Shown piece after piece: positions 12,241 through 24,559 of a stretch of DNA of 64,000 bases. This DNA comes from Plectrocnemia conspersa. Taxonomy: Eukaryota; Arthropoda; Insecta; Trichoptera; Polycentropodidae. Where the stretch lies: assembly GCA_009617715.1 (NCBI GenBank), contig VTFK01000228.1:558001-622000 (forward strand). The letters run 5' to 3'. A model generated the notes under the pieces. That model ran no database searches and had not been told where the DNA came from. It was given only the letters and a program-made list of their open reading frames with translations. A program made the translations under genes and the position numbers. How positions within the stretch are numbered: the first letter of the stretch is position 1; every line of letters begins with the position of its first letter.

Positions 12241-12560
12241 CTATTGGAATCCTGGATGCGAATACGACATCCCACGCCGGACGAGCGCCTGTGCGAAAGT
12301 CAGTCGGCTATCGGAAAAACCAAACACGAGCAAAACACGGAACGGCGCAAACGTCCCAAGTCCCGGTCCCGATCCTAGTCCCTCTCTTCCCGACGGCGAG
12401 TGGCTCCGCGCGGACCGTACTCATTGCTCATTGGCCGAAACGCGCCGGCCACGCCCACCCGGCCACTCTCTCTCACACAAACGCACTCATACTCACACTC
12501 ACGAATCTACGTTGCGTGTAAAGTCGTGTGTACCGGCGAACTTATTATTATTATTACTGG
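12241..12560 (+). promoter_or_regulatory. GC/CpG-rich promoter-like island
   Basis: The composition changes sharply to G+C- and CpG-rich. It contains an inverted CCAAT word (CTCATTGGCC), a GC/CACC-type box (CACGCCCACCCGG) and a run of CA/CT-rich sequence (CTCTCTCACACAAACG). This is the make-up expected of a CpG-type promoter or 5' untranslated first exon. A 76-codon plus-strand frame (12291-12521) has no recognisable motif. No TATA box or splice donor can be assigned with confidence. Confidence 0.35.
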
Positions 12561-12705
12561 GCGACGTGCACAGTGACATGATTGTAGTTTTACTGTGATT
12601 TCAGTCGGGTTTATTATCACTTCTGTTATATAATGTATAGTAATTTATATTGTGGATATAGCAAATTAATCTAAGTAGATTAGAGTAAGAAAGAAGTAGT
12701 GGAAG

Positions 12706-12735
12706 CAGGGCCGTAGCATAGGGAGGCATATGCCT
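12706..12735 (+). mobile_element. possible transposon end (CAGGGCCGTAGC)
   Basis: CAGGGCCGTAGCATAGGGAGG followed by GCCTCGGGCGCAG resembles the ends of a widespread insect class of 'CAGNGGCGTAGC' DNA elements (compare 13743). No matched second end or target duplication was found. Confidence 0.3.
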
Positions 12736-12944
12736 CGGGCGCAGATTGAGTTGGCGCCACAATTCGCATTCAAACAATTTATTTAATTTGCCAGGAATCA
12801 CATTACATTATTTGTAAACTGTGATAACAATAGTTAAAATCTGGCAGAATCTCAGTTGAAACAGTTGAAAGCATAAACATGTTTTTTTTCTACTATTGGA
12901 AACACGCTGAAGCACAAGAATAAAAGCTGTCACAGCTATGCATA

Positions 12945-13400
12945 GAGACTGGGCCTCCGAGAGCAAAACCGGGCCCTGGAAAAACAATGATTCCGGGCCT
13001 CATGATAAAAATTACATTTTATATGTTTTTTAACATATGTATAAATAATAATAGGTACGAGTTGACCTTTTCTATGCCACTAATAAATATAAAAATAAGC
13101 CACCGTTGCGATATATTTTCTGAAATCAATATGCGAGATATTAGTCGTGTTTTTTTTGCTGCTCAGTGTTGCCATATAGTGCACTTCCAGTCTAGGTCAA
13201 AAGCGGTGAAAACGCTAGATTATCAAGCGTTTATATTAGGACTTATAGAAATTTAGAGAATCGAATAAAACACATCTAAGTCGAATTTTGACCAATAGGT
13301 GAGCGAAAAAACAATTATCACATCTCAGAAGGCAAAAATTCACGTCAAAAGCAATAAAAGCTGGTCGGCGCCGTTGCAGTGGGTACGCTCGGTAACAGGC
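12945..13400 (+). repeat. palindromic foldback repeat, left part
   Basis: Left tail plus one arm of the foldback family. The tail starts with 'ACCGGGCCCTGGAAAAACAA' and 'CCGGGCCTCATGA', then 'GTTGACCTTTTCTATGC' and 'CAGTGTTGCCATATAGTG'; the arm (about 13275-13395) carries 'GAATTTTGACCAATAGG'. The same order occurs inverted at 37085-37490, which supports one element about 1 kb long. The other arm and right tail are absent here. A 92-codon frame inside is part of the repeat. Confidence 0.6.
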
Positions 13401-13742
13401 GTATTATTTACATCTTAATGTAAATATTTTGTATAGAAAATAGTAGCAATAAATTAAAGAGTACAACATAAATGAACATCAAAATAAATATTTTATTTTA
13501 ATTTTATAAAAAATATTTAGAGCCTCTGATTTATTATAAAAAAAATCCAGAAATGCCAAATCATATATAAAAAAATATATGTAAAATAAATTAGTAAAAT
13601 ATGCTAATACAAAAAGGTAGTATAATAATTCTGATTTTTTATAATTTACTATAAGTGATTATAAAAAATACGTAAAATAACTTACTCTCATATGTATACT
13701 AACAATTTAACAAATTAACCCACTACTTAGAGGGTTAAGACC

Positions 13743-13830
13743 AGTGGCGTAGCTAGGGTATGTGCCGCCCGGGGCAATGCTTAAAATTGCCGCCCTTCCA
13801 TACAGTTTTTGCAGCATTTCTTAAAATAAT
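13743..13830 (+). mobile_element. hAT-like element end fragment
   Basis: Starts CAGTGGCGTAGCTAGGGTAT, then 'GTGCCGCCCGGGGCAATGC' and 'TTAAAATTGCCGCCC'. The last two blocks recur at 29336-29385. Only the left end is recognisable before it dissolves into AT-rich DNA. A short TTAA-bounded palindrome-like piece with an AGGGTTAA end lies just upstream (13714-13737). Confidence 0.5.
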
Positions 13831-16469
13831 AAATTGATTATTGTTAAGCTCTTGCTATTCGCAGATTTACATAAATTTTAGTTTATTATATTATACTAAC
13901 ATTTCAATGTAACCCAATACTGAATGCGTTATTTTTACCGATCATAAGCGGCAGACGTTTGAAGAAGATAAATAAATCATTTTTCTCATATCACTCTTTG
14001 CGCGGCGTGCGATCTTAAGATTTAATTATAATATTGCACCAGTTTTTGGGCAACCTTCTTATTTAAGATGTCTTTTAAGCAAGGTTTGATCAGCGTCTCT
14101 CATAATTATTCAATGCAATGACTCTTAAAAATATAGGTTTCTTCTTTTGTAATCAGTAAATATATACGAAGTTATGTTAGAGTTAAAGTCTTTTTGCTAG
14201 TAATTCATTACATAAAACACACATTCCATTAGGAGCAACTAAATTATCAGGACATGTAAATCAAAGATTTAGAATATTTTTTCAGTAATTACATATTCTT
14301 CAATTATAATTGAAGTTTCTATCTTTTATAAAATTTAAATAGTATTAAAATTCTGTGACATCAAAAATATATATAATTGTTAATATAAAATAGTGTTAAG
14401 TAGAAATTTTCAGTCATTTCAAACTATTTTATACTTGGGATTGAATTTTTTCGCAGAAGATAGTACATGGCACACGAGTATTTTATAAAACATTTATTTT
14501 TACTACTCGTTTTAAAGTCAAATAAAAATATTTTTTTATTGCACATATTTAATTCAATAGCTTAGTTTAAGAAAAAATATTAATAAAACCATCTTAGAAA
14601 TAACCGAAATATAGATAAAAAAAATTCACTTAAAATTGATAATATCTAAAGCACGATTTTCATCTAAAAAAACATATATTTACTGCTTCAAAATTATTAT
14701 TTCACATATATGAGACTATTAGAAATATTTATTTCGCCTATGTTGTGTTGTGTATAGATATTTATGTCAAAATATAAATTATAACATCTTAAAGTTGTAT
14801 AAAATAGTAATCTAAAAAATGTTGTAATAACCATAGAACATACACAAAAATTATGTTTTCTTAAAATACAATGCACACATTATAACTAGAGAAAGTCATT
14901 TATAAATTAAAAAAATCATATTTTGACTCGAGCAAAATTTGACTTAATTCGTTGAAATGCATAGCCTATAAAAATCATTTTTTTAACTACTAATTTGTAA
15001 ATAATAATCATAATAATAATATTATAGGCTTACTTTGTGAAAAATATTTATGAATCTAAACATAAAAACTGATAATTGAGTTGCATTATTTTGTTTAACG
15101 AATATATATTTCTATAATAAATATAATCGATTTCTCGATCATATCTTATTAGATTCTAATTTATAGATAAAAATATATAAATAACGATTTAGCAAAATAA
15201 ATTTCACACAATCAAACAAATTACATCTCATATTTATATGGTCTACTTTTAACTATAACGGTATTTATTGCTGATTGTGCAACCATTGTTTTCGTTCCAC
15301 ATATTCTTAAAAATGTGTTTTTTATTAATTATAAATTCGTTAGATGTTGTTTATATACTTAAGTTTGCGTTTTTTACTTGCGTTTGAACTTTTTATAAAT
15401 AAACGATATTTTCACTATACTATCTGTGTTTATTAATATTACTCGTATCAATGATTAGTAATAGGAATTTTAAGCAATATTTTTAAACCCCATATTAATA
15501 ACGGCAGTGGAGGTAAAATAATCTCAGTTAAGCTATATTATGATTTATGAGTTTCAACTCGGTTATAAAACGGCAGTAGCAGTTAAAAACATATGTAATG
15601 CAATGATCAGGGATGCGATTAAATTTATAAAATGTCAAATGTGGTACTAAAAATTTCTCTTTAATGGTTGTTAGTGAGGATATTAGGACCACTTTAAAAA
15701 CAGGTCCGAGAATAACGATACAGAAGTTAGCTCAAAAGCATAAATAGATGTGCAAAAAATTAGCTTAACATAATTTCGATCTATACGTTTGGTTAACATA
15801 TAAATTACGATCAATATCTTTGATAAACTTCGATTCTTTATTGCGCTACTTTAATTTATATTTATATAAATGAGTCTTTTCACTTGGCTCTTAAGAATCT
15901 CTGTATGATATAATACTTTAAATAGTTTTCCCGTTTAGATTTTTAACCCTCTGTTTCATATATTATCAAAGGCTAAAGCGATGTCTATAAATATTTCTAA
16001 GCATATATATTTTTATTTTTGCGATGATCTTGTTTTAGCCTTAAAAGAAGATCATTATTTTAGTAAATATCATTCACTGATTAAGCACATATTTTATCAT
16101 AAAAGTAGTATTTTTTACGATAGTTTCAAAAGGAAGTTCTTTAAGAAATATATATAATTATATTGCGCTGATAATTTTATATTTATGTAGCATAAGTTAG
16201 TGAACTATAAACTCTGTTTTGGAAGTTGTTGGAAGATATTCTCTAGATGGTTTCCAAATAGTTATATTTTTTATCTTGTTCTTGACCAAGTACCGCCTTC
16301 TTTTCTTATCAACTTTTTGTACTCCATCTCCAATATATTATACATCATTGAAAAATTATGGAAATATTTTTAGTTGAATCCAAGTGAGTTTTACAGTGAT
16401 ATGAAAATATCTTCCTGTATTTTCAATTTGAATCCTAAGCCCAAAACGGGATCGATAGAAGGTCATATT
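13831..16469. other. AT-rich DNA, no intact gene
   Basis: Long AT-rich stretch without a recognisable gene. At about 15667-15747 one plus-strand frame reads RTTLKTGPRITIQKLAQKHK before a stop. This is reminiscent of the helix-turn-helix segment of mariner/Tc1 transposases but too short to call. The rest shows only short AT-rich chance frames. Confidence 0.45.
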
Positions 16470-16860
16470 TTCGCCGACCGACGTAGGAATTTGGCGTGTG
16501 CGTGGGGTATAGAAAGTGCAGAGTCAAGTAAGTGGCGTGTTCCACAAGTTTACTATTACTACGATTCCACCTTTTGCTGGCTTTGTGATGATACGTCGGC
16601 AGATTTTTGTAGTGACAAGGTCGCCAGCCAGCTAGCGGCGGCGGGCAGCGGGAAACCGAGCGCGCACCGGCAAAGGGGCCGCCCCGCGGTGGGGGCCTCC
16701 GCCCCCCAATCAATAGCCCCGGCGCGTTACGTAAGAGAGCCGGTACTGAAATCGAAACCAGTCGCCCAGACGCATTACTCTGCGCCCCCGACAGACGTAA
16801 TCTCCTTGGCGCGTCAATGAGGACTTGATTGAGATGAGTAAGCTTTTGCTAGGATCGATG
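16470..16860 (+). promoter_or_regulatory. CpG-rich island with an unrecognised 148-codon frame
   Basis: Strongly GC- and CpG-rich, with CCGCCCCGCGGTGGGG, a CCAATCAAT word and GTTACGTAAG (a palindromic bZIP-type site). A plus-strand frame (16374-16820, 148 codons) spans it and a 92-codon frame runs on the opposite strand. The plus frame is rich in A, P, S and R in its second half, as expected of translated CpG-rich DNA, and shows no motif. A promoter or first exon is more plausible than this protein, but the frame is longer than most chance frames here. Confidence 0.35.
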
Positions 16861-17130
16861 GATGCAGGAAGAGTCTGGGGCATAAATGATATTTATTTTA
16901 AATATTTGTTCTATTTTTTTTTGTAAAAGGTGTTGCGGATGTAGTGGACAGTAGCGTAGAAAGAGTATTTAGGCAGGCGCCAGGTGTGTCGATAAAACTA
17001 AACTTCCCTAGACAAGTCGTTTCTTCGACGTTTTAGCGGCATGGATTAAAGGAATGTTCAGGACAAGAAACCAGAGATGTATATTCTCTTCAGACCAAAT
17101 AACGCTTAAACAGGATTTATTGTATAATAC

Positions 17131-17275
17131 AAGGCACAAGGCCACCGAGAGCGAACCTGGGTTCTGGGAAAACAATGATTCTGGGCCTCATGACGAAAAT
17201 GGCATTTTATGTATAATTTAACATCGTAATATAAAAGAACGGGCCCCAGGAATTTGACCCCACTTTCCTACCCCA
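17131..17275 (+). repeat. fragment sharing the foldback repeat's left tail
   Basis: 'GGCCACCGAGAGCGAACC', 'GGGAAAACAATGATTCTGGG' and 'CCTCATGACGAAAATGGCAT' match 12948-13020 and the inverse of 37440-37490. It also carries 'GGGCCCCAGGAATTTGA'. No foldback core lies nearby, so the piece is either truncated or belongs to a separate element captured by the foldback repeat. Confidence 0.5.
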
Positions 17276-17494
17276 CGGCACAATATATTAGCGGTTTAAA
17301 CAGATTTTAAATTCACTCTGATTAACCCAAGATGGTTATGAAATCGGGAGAAGGAAGACTCGTTGATATAATATTTACTATGTCATAGATAAGCTTAAAA
17401 CACTACATGATTGTTTAATATATAATATTTAAATCTTCTCATTCCTAAGTGGGGTACATTTATACCCCAAAATTCTAAAATTCCTTCAAGATTT

Positions 17495-18100
17495 TGTAAC
17501 CCTAAGGGCGTGACTTCGTAGTCAGTGAAACGCAGGTGAATCTAGTTAGTTTTATTATATTATATTACAATTGCGAGATGTTTTTTTCTGAACGTTGGTG
17601 GAGACGCTGGCGCAGGGATGATGTCCGTGGAAGATTCTCAGAGGTCTTGTAGGTGCCTGCAGCGAGAGTGTCTGGAGGCAGTTCCTCTTGCTGCGATGAT
17701 CGTGCTCGAGAGTCTCAGGTAGTCTGCCGAGTGGGGTGAATCTGCTAGTCTTTTCGAGTATGCTTGTGACTGCCTTCTCCTCATCAGAGTCCAGGCTTAA
17801 GTATCCAGAGCTGCAAAGCTTGCTGACCAATCACAATCATGTAGCGATCATCCAGCCAATAGATGTACTCGTTTCTTAGAACAGCGAAATAGGTATACGC
17901 CTTTAGAAAGTAGCATTCGCTTGATGGGTATTGTCTAAGGTCGTATACTGCAACGGTTATTTATTATATCTGTGACCGTTTTGCAATAAAGAAATATTCT
18001 CTAGATGACGGAGAATATTTACATTAAGAACACTTGCGTGTTATTCATGCATTTTTTTCTGGTCGTTACGAGGGCTTGTGTGTGGTCACCACATTCCTAT
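17495..18100 (+). repeat. LTR-like repeat, candidate solo LTR
   Basis: Shares a mosaic of near-identical blocks with 51605-51840: 'GTAACCCTAAGGGCGTGACT', 'GCAGGTGAAT', 'CTGGCGCAGGGATGATGTCC', 'GTGGAAGATT' and 'TGTCTGGAGGCAGTT'. It opens with TGTAACCC, is G+C-richer than its flanks, and holds a polyadenylation-like GCAATAAAGAAA (about 17983). These fit an LTR of a gypsy or BEL type. I could not establish the 3' boundary or a target duplication. A 91-codon minus-strand frame (17555-17830) has no known motif. Confidence 0.4.
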
Positions 18101-18719
18101 TCCAACCATTTGTTTAATTGATATTTTTTATAATCTTTAAAAATATCAAAATGAAAAATAAAAATAGTATTATATACTCTTATATTAAAATGGAGTTACT
18201 TTTAACCCAAATCCTATCCTCAATCCCATTTTCGTAGCTCGGTACTCGAAAATAATTATATATATATATATATACACAAACAATTTATGGTAATTAAACA
18301 TGATAATTTTTTATTAGCTTTACTAAGAAATATTATTATATATTCGTATTTTTTTAATCAAAACTATGTAATAATAAGGATTTAAGCATAATTTTTGAGA
18401 CGTACCTTACTTTTTGTCTTATATTTATAAGCAATTTCGTCTCTGAATAGTTTCTAAATATTATAGATAAAATTCTTAGTCATATGATCAGATTAATATA
18501 TTATTATTGTTGAAAATAAATCTGTACATAAAAGTTTTTAATTATGTTATGTTGTAAGTCTAAAATCACTAAAAGATTTGAGTTATATTATGTAATGATA
18601 AGCTACAGTTTTTTGGTATAAAATCCATTAAACGTTGTAGGATTATTAATAATATATTTATATATAAAATCGTATGTAATATTATTTATAACAATTTGAT
18701 AAAATAAATAAAAAGATTT

Positions 18720-18905
18720 TATATTCAATATATCATTGTTTCTTCTCAAGAATTTCTCGAATATGTGCATTCTCATTTTTGAAAATTTTCATAGAGGCAT
18801 TTTTTGTTAAAAAAATATTTAATTAGAACATTTTTAAATGTTTATCAACTGTTGCATAAAAAAAAGTGGGTCTATGCCAGATGTTTGAATACTTTTTTGG
18901 AAACT
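18720..18905. repeat. dispersed repeat, inverse of 46790-46980
   Basis: Contains 'GTTTCTTCTCAAGAA', 'AATATGTGCAT' and 'TGGGTCTATGCCAGATGTTT'. The same words occur in inverse orientation at 46790-46980 ('AAACATCTGGCGCAGACC', 'GAGAAGAAAC'). A weak third relative may lie near 58190-58300. Non-coding and unclassified. Confidence 0.4.
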
Positions 18906-20040
18906 TTTAATAGTGGTCGAAAGTATTTGAATGGCAAAAAATTGTTTAAATTTTTTTATTGATTTTATTTTTGCTTGCTATTATAAAAACTACATTAATA
19001 ATCAGATAAAAAGAAACCGATCTGCATAAAATTGACAGATTGCATAAATGCATGGGGGCCTTCTACAGAGTTACGAAATAGAATTTGCCTATCGATTTTA
19101 AATCTCATTTTTTCAATAATCCAGATGATTTTTTATCTTATTCGAAATACAAAACATGTAAATTAGCAACAGCTGTTACTGCAAATTTTTATGATTAGGG
19201 TGAAAAAATATTTACGATTTTTCCAACTAAAATCGTGATCGTAAGCTGTGGTAATAGTTAAAAAATATTATATACATACATATATCACTGATTTACAGAC
19301 TCTGAATGTTGATTGTGTTTATCACATTGTAACAAAAAGCAATCAAGGGATAAAAACTAGCATTTGTAACTATTTTTATTTGTTACAATAGTATCAATTT
19401 TCCAATAAAAAATATGTTAATAATTGTTTTATATAGGTAAGGATTAAGTTTTTTACCTGTTAAATTATATAAATATCACATAAGTTTATACATATTAGGG
19501 TCAAAGTCAAACAAGCGTATCTATTTCAATAAACACCTTTGCCAATCTTAATCAGTTATTATGTCTGTTGTTTTATTATTTATCTTATTGTTTATATTTA
19601 AGCAAAGAGGAAATGGAAGGATTTGTACGTATTTATCGTAAAGTGGTCTTGAATATCACGACATGAATACTATTATGGAAAATGAATGAATATTGCCAAG
19701 TCCGCATTTAACGTCCATTTATAGATACTATAAGCTACTCTACGACTTACATAGGATTGTAATTCGATACTTTGATGTATGTATTATACATCTAGTAATG
19801 TTTTTTATTATTAATTTATTTAGCATGATTTAATTTTTAATTTAATAATATGTTTAAATTAATGTAATCACATAATTAACAACATCCTAGCTGTGCTTTT
19901 CAAAGGGATTTTTAATATTTTAATTTATGCGTGATGCACACACAAGACACGGCAGCCCTTGTGATCCTTGAACACCCCTAGACTCTTTTGCATCCCCAAA
20001 GGCAGTAAATTTGCTCACCGACATCCTTTTATTCAAATCA
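18906..20040. other. AT-rich DNA with a SINE-like tail remnant
   Basis: No gene seen. At 19286-19345 'ATCACTGATTTACAGACTC' and 'GTTGATTGTGTTTATC' match the 3' part of the SINE-like family, with the hairpin decayed. Confidence 0.45.
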
Positions 20041-20160
20041 TCCGGGGGTGATTTTCACGTATCATCTCGTCTCAATTATGTGTACAACCCTCGCGGTTTG
20101 AGACGACAGGTTTCATGCGTAAAAATGTCGCGAAAATCAGGGGCGTCTAACGAATATATA
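20041..20160. promoter_or_regulatory. GC-richer island
   Basis: Short CpG-bearing stretch holding an interrupted inverted repeat (CGTCTCAATTATG and GAGACGACAGG arms) and the words CCTCGCGGTTTG and AATGTCGCGAAAATC. No ORF. It resembles the other isolated islands and is a candidate regulatory element by composition only. Confidence 0.2.
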
Positions 20161-22509
20161 TTTCGATACTTACATTTGGGATTTGTATAATGAATAAGTT
20201 TTTATTTAAAAATTCTGAAAATTTAATATTTTTTATTTTAATTAAATTAAGATCATCGTGATCTAATTATAGGTTTACCCTACGCGTCATGATGATAAAA
20301 AATAATACATAATGATACGAATCGAACCAGCTAGCAATGCGAGCGTATTTAGGAACCGAATCCTGGCTGTAACGGGCATTAAACAGGACACAATCGTGAT
20401 TATAAAAACGTTCCGGAATTCAAAACTTTAATTCTTTGAGAATAGTTTCATTGCAAGCAGTTCGAAAAAATGTTTAACGAACAATGAAAAATTATCTTAT
20501 AAAATTATATGTGTAGAGAGAATCTCCACGCTCTCAAAAGTGATTCAAGATCTTTAGTGAAAGTTTCTATGATGGTAGGATTAATTTGATTGTGATCGAA
20601 ATCGATAAAATGACACAATATGCCACTTTCTGACAATAGTATATATCGGTTGTTTTTTTTAACTTGTAACTGAATTTTAATTTATTTTTACAACAAACAA
20701 TAGCACATTGCAAAATACATTTATAGTAAACCCAATGCAATACAATGTTCATTGAGTTTATAATTTATTTTTTCGTGTTCCAATTAAACAATCTTCGGCA
20801 CGTGCCGCCATTGTTCGATCAAAGTTTACCGTGTATACAATTTAACTATGCAGTTTGCGTGTAGAGGGTTTTGTAAATACACACGGTTCATTTCGACGCC
20901 ACTTGTAAAAGATGTTCAATAATCACGAGGGGTTGTAGAACGAATGATCTTTTGACGTTTTAAATTACTGAGTTTAGAATTATTGCGCATTTTAATACAA
21001 ACTTAGAAAGAAGAAGAATCTCTAAAAAGTATCTAAACTTTTTTTGCAAACATAGAACTAAAAAAATAGAATGTTTATTCATAAGTATTGCAAAGAAAAT
21101 AGCCATACATATTTTTTTAATTAAATAATATTTTACAGACAAAATTTTTTTTGCACTAATTGATTAAATAAATTAATATAGGCAAAACCCAAGAAAAAAT
21201 GTGAGTAAATTTAGATCTATTATATATATGTGTAATGTGTAGCACTATATAAAAAAATCATTTTTAAATTTTTTTATTACATTTTTCAAATAATATATCA
21301 TACGTGTAAAATTATTATCGAATTTCTCGATAATAACCGTTATTGCACCACAGGTAAAAACAAAAACAACACACAATCGTATTTTCGTGCAACGTATATG
21401 ACTTTCTTCTTGTGACTCGGCTCTAGCACATATGTGTATAAAAATTGTACGCTCTGGCGTTCACTGTTTTAGAGCAAAGACGTGTTTGTTAACTTTTAGC
21501 TTGAAATTCATGTGAAAGCCCAGGCATTTAACGCTAAATTTTTATTAAACGTTACTGCACTGTTCGTTTTGGAGATGCGATGATTTGTTTACATCATGAA
21601 AATACAATTGACTCAGTTTTATTCCGGGTGATTTTTATTTTCCACATCTCGAAATATTTATAATATTTATTAGCGATTTATTTAAGACCGTAATCACTCT
21701 TTGCAATAGCTGTTTCGTCAGCTTACATAGATAAATGTGTATTAATGTATATAATAAATAAAGAGAAACAGCTAGAGCAAACGTCCCTGAGGATTTTCAG
21801 CTGGAATTTTACGCGGCTTCGAGTGTTTATTATTTAGTAAGACAACATAGCTTCTACTTCACGCATATGAGTGTATTTTTAATTGTGCATGTTGTGAATC
21901 AAACCGTCATAAGTTTTTTTATATCCAACATTAAAAGGCCCGTTTCTTTACATATTAATGCGTATATGCTTCATCAAATTATTAAGTTGATTTGTTCAGT
22001 GATTTTCGCGGAAGCCGACTGTTGATTAATAATTTTATTTTCTAGCAAATATTCAGAACGCAAAAGTATTTTTTTTTAATTATTTTTTGCAAATTACGAT
22101 GATAAACTGATAGGGTAATAGCTAATGGGAATTGTAGGATCCTTTTTAAGTAAATTTAGCACGCCTCTTAGAACCGCTATTGATCACGAGAACCATTTTG
22201 AGAGTGCTTTATACAACGAATTACACCCAGCAGTATATTTGAATGATATAGCAAAGCGACCCATGCCCGAGTGAAAAGCCATCTGTGGTTACTGATTAAC
22301 TTGTTCTAAAAAAATAACAAATAACTAATAATCAATTTAAGTTAAAATTAAAAATACTTGATGTCATTGAAATCAGGAAACTAGTACTTCACAATCTTAT
22401 TTTAATGTTTATTAATTAAAGTAGTACTCTTAATGTATTCTAAATGTTTTAGAAATATTTTTTGGACATTATATATTTACTTTTCGAATATTTCTAGTAT
22501 AAAAAACTT
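20161..22509. other. AT-rich DNA, no gene seen
   Basis: Only short chance frames (up to 61 codons) and several mild GC-richer patches (20790-20950, 21360-21620, 22140-22280). A minus-strand sequence near 20320 (CTGGTTCGATTCGTATC) resembles a tRNA T-loop but no cloverleaf can be folded around it. Confidence 0.5.
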
Positions 22510-22740
22510 AAAAGCGTGTGCTACCTGAATCGAATCGTGCTCGGACGTGCGTGAAGTCGAAAAACCGAATTTCTGCGGCCGACCCTCGCCACTCCAGGGG
22601 TGTATTGGTGACTTTGTCGCATTAGCGACAGCTTCGTTTGACTGCAATCGGATTTAGCGCACCACGCTGACGCTAAACGCGTTAACTAACGACGCCGTTC
22701 TGGGAATAATCCACACAAATGCGTTTATTTCCCTCAGACT
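22510..22740. promoter_or_regulatory. GC-rich island
   Basis: CpG-rich patch (for example GCGGCCGACCCTCGCC) followed by a mirrored set of 'GACTTTGTCGCATTAGCGAC' and 'GCGCACCACGCTGACGC' words and GCGTTAACTAACGACGCC. No ORF and no repeat family match in the window. A conserved non-coding element is inferred from composition alone. Confidence 0.25.
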
Positions 22741-22825
22741 TATAAATGTCTTTTGTGTCTGTATGTCTACAAAGATTTTGTGAAGAAGTTTTTCCGATTA
22801 AAATCGGCTTAATATGTATCATTGT

Positions 22826-22870
22826 GTGAATTGGACTTTATATCATAGTCTGATATAAAGTCCAATTCAC
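22826..22870. repeat. perfect 20-bp hairpin
   Basis: Arms GTGAATTGGACTTTATATCA (22826-22845) and its exact complement TGATATAAAGTCCAATTCAC (22851-22870) surround a 5-nt loop TAGTC. 'TTTATATCATAG' is repeated twice more just downstream (about 22873-22915), so the hairpin may have grown from a local tandem duplication. Confidence 0.85.
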
Positions 22871-24559
22871 ATCTTTATATCATAGTAGAATTGGATCAAG
22901 AATTTATATCATAGTCTGTCATCAATTTACATGTATCAGTAATACAAAAATAATTCTCACTAAATTTTACTAGTAATGTATTTATTCAGGAGCAGGGCTT
23001 AATTTGTAAATGTTAAAGAAATGTAGTTGATAGATTAGTTTATTTATTTATTAAAAATCGTTAGGTTCGCGGAATATTTATAATATATTTACTATTATTC
23101 AACTATTTTTCAATTTTCGCCTTAGCATGTTCGGTGTAATTATTTAATCAATTTTTTTTCCACTTATAAAATAATTATTAGTTTCAAGATCTCTTTTCCG
23201 ACGATGATTACAGATTGGTTATATACTTATATTCATTGCTAATTATTTTAAAATAAAATTGTAAAAACTTTTATTCAAATCGACGCACTAAATGTAAGAG
23301 AAAAATCTCATATAAATCCAGATAGTGCGGACCGTACGTGACAATAGACGGAACATAACAATACGGGACTTTCTGAAAGTGTTATTAGATATATTATAAT
23401 ATATCAAATATACTTTAAGATTCATATCGATTAGTCACAAAGCTGCCAGATCTCACATTTGTTGAAAATATTTAACGTCTGTTCCAAATTTGTTTAAATG
23501 ACAAGTTTCAACCTGTTTAAACTTCAACACAACGGATGAAACCTATGTTAATTTACAATCACTCCTAACTCACCATAATTAGTTGTGACAGCAAAAAGTG
23601 AATGAGCACTAAATCTTCCTGTGTATAAAATCGGATACACAGCGCCCAAAGCAAAATCGTTTGAGACTTGCTTCCCACAACACATCAATTTGAACAACAA
23701 TGTTGCTCTTTTTGATTCATAGTATTTTAGTTTCAGTATCAAATAAAATTATATTTACTCTGATATCAAAACACAACTAATTAATTATAGCGCATTTGTA
23801 AATTTGTTACTGTGAATATGTGTTACCAGTGAAAGTATATTTAAAAGCATTTTCAGCGGTAAATATATATATATACTAATGAAAATATAATTTAACTGAA
23901 AAGTTCGTCAAACATATTGTGGTAATTTTATAACAAAAATAAAACACCATATTTATGAGAAAAAAACATAATTCACACATTTTTATACAACATAATATGC
24001 ATAAGTGCGTTTAGCGAGATGTATGGAACGTTCAGGGGTTGCTTTATCTCCATGAAATAAAATACAAGCGGATTCATTATTTTGTGTAGCTGACGTTGCA
24101 CTTTTGAGAATAAAATATGTAGTTTATTATGACACAAGTGGCTTTAAAGTCAAATGGGATTACTTTGGGGCGTTGCTATTCATTTGCACCTAATTATTAA
24201 ATGGTTGCTTATTATTTATTTTTTGATTTTAATTTACATTTTATATGAAATTATGTTAAAAAGTACAACTATGTTAAGAACGTTATATAATTGAATGTTA
24301 AAAGCAATGATGTTAATTATTATTATTAAGTAATATTTAAAATTAGTTTAAGTTTTTATTACAATTTATTTTTAACATTTTCTAGTATCAAAATGTTATT
24401 AATATATACTATAAAATAAAAAAACAGATGTGTTTGTCTGTTTTTTAAAAGATCTTTTCAGAAACGGTAAAGAGTTAGATTTTGCATCAAATTAAATTTT
24501 AGTTCTCTGAAAGTAGATCTTTAATGGAACAATTTATTATATCACATTAGCAACATTAA
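22871..24559. other. AT-rich DNA, no gene seen
   Basis: After the hairpin satellite (to about 22920) there is only AT-rich sequence with chance frames. No element ends recognised. Confidence 0.5.

Noticed and set aside
15667..15747. Frame with RTTLKTGPRITIQKLAQKHK resembling a transposase helix-turn-helix
   Set aside because: Too short, ends in a stop, and no further transposase blocks or inverted repeats surround it.
20315..20345. Minus-strand GGTTCGATTCGTATC, tRNA B-box-like
   Set aside because: No cloverleaf can be drawn and no family copies were seen in the window.
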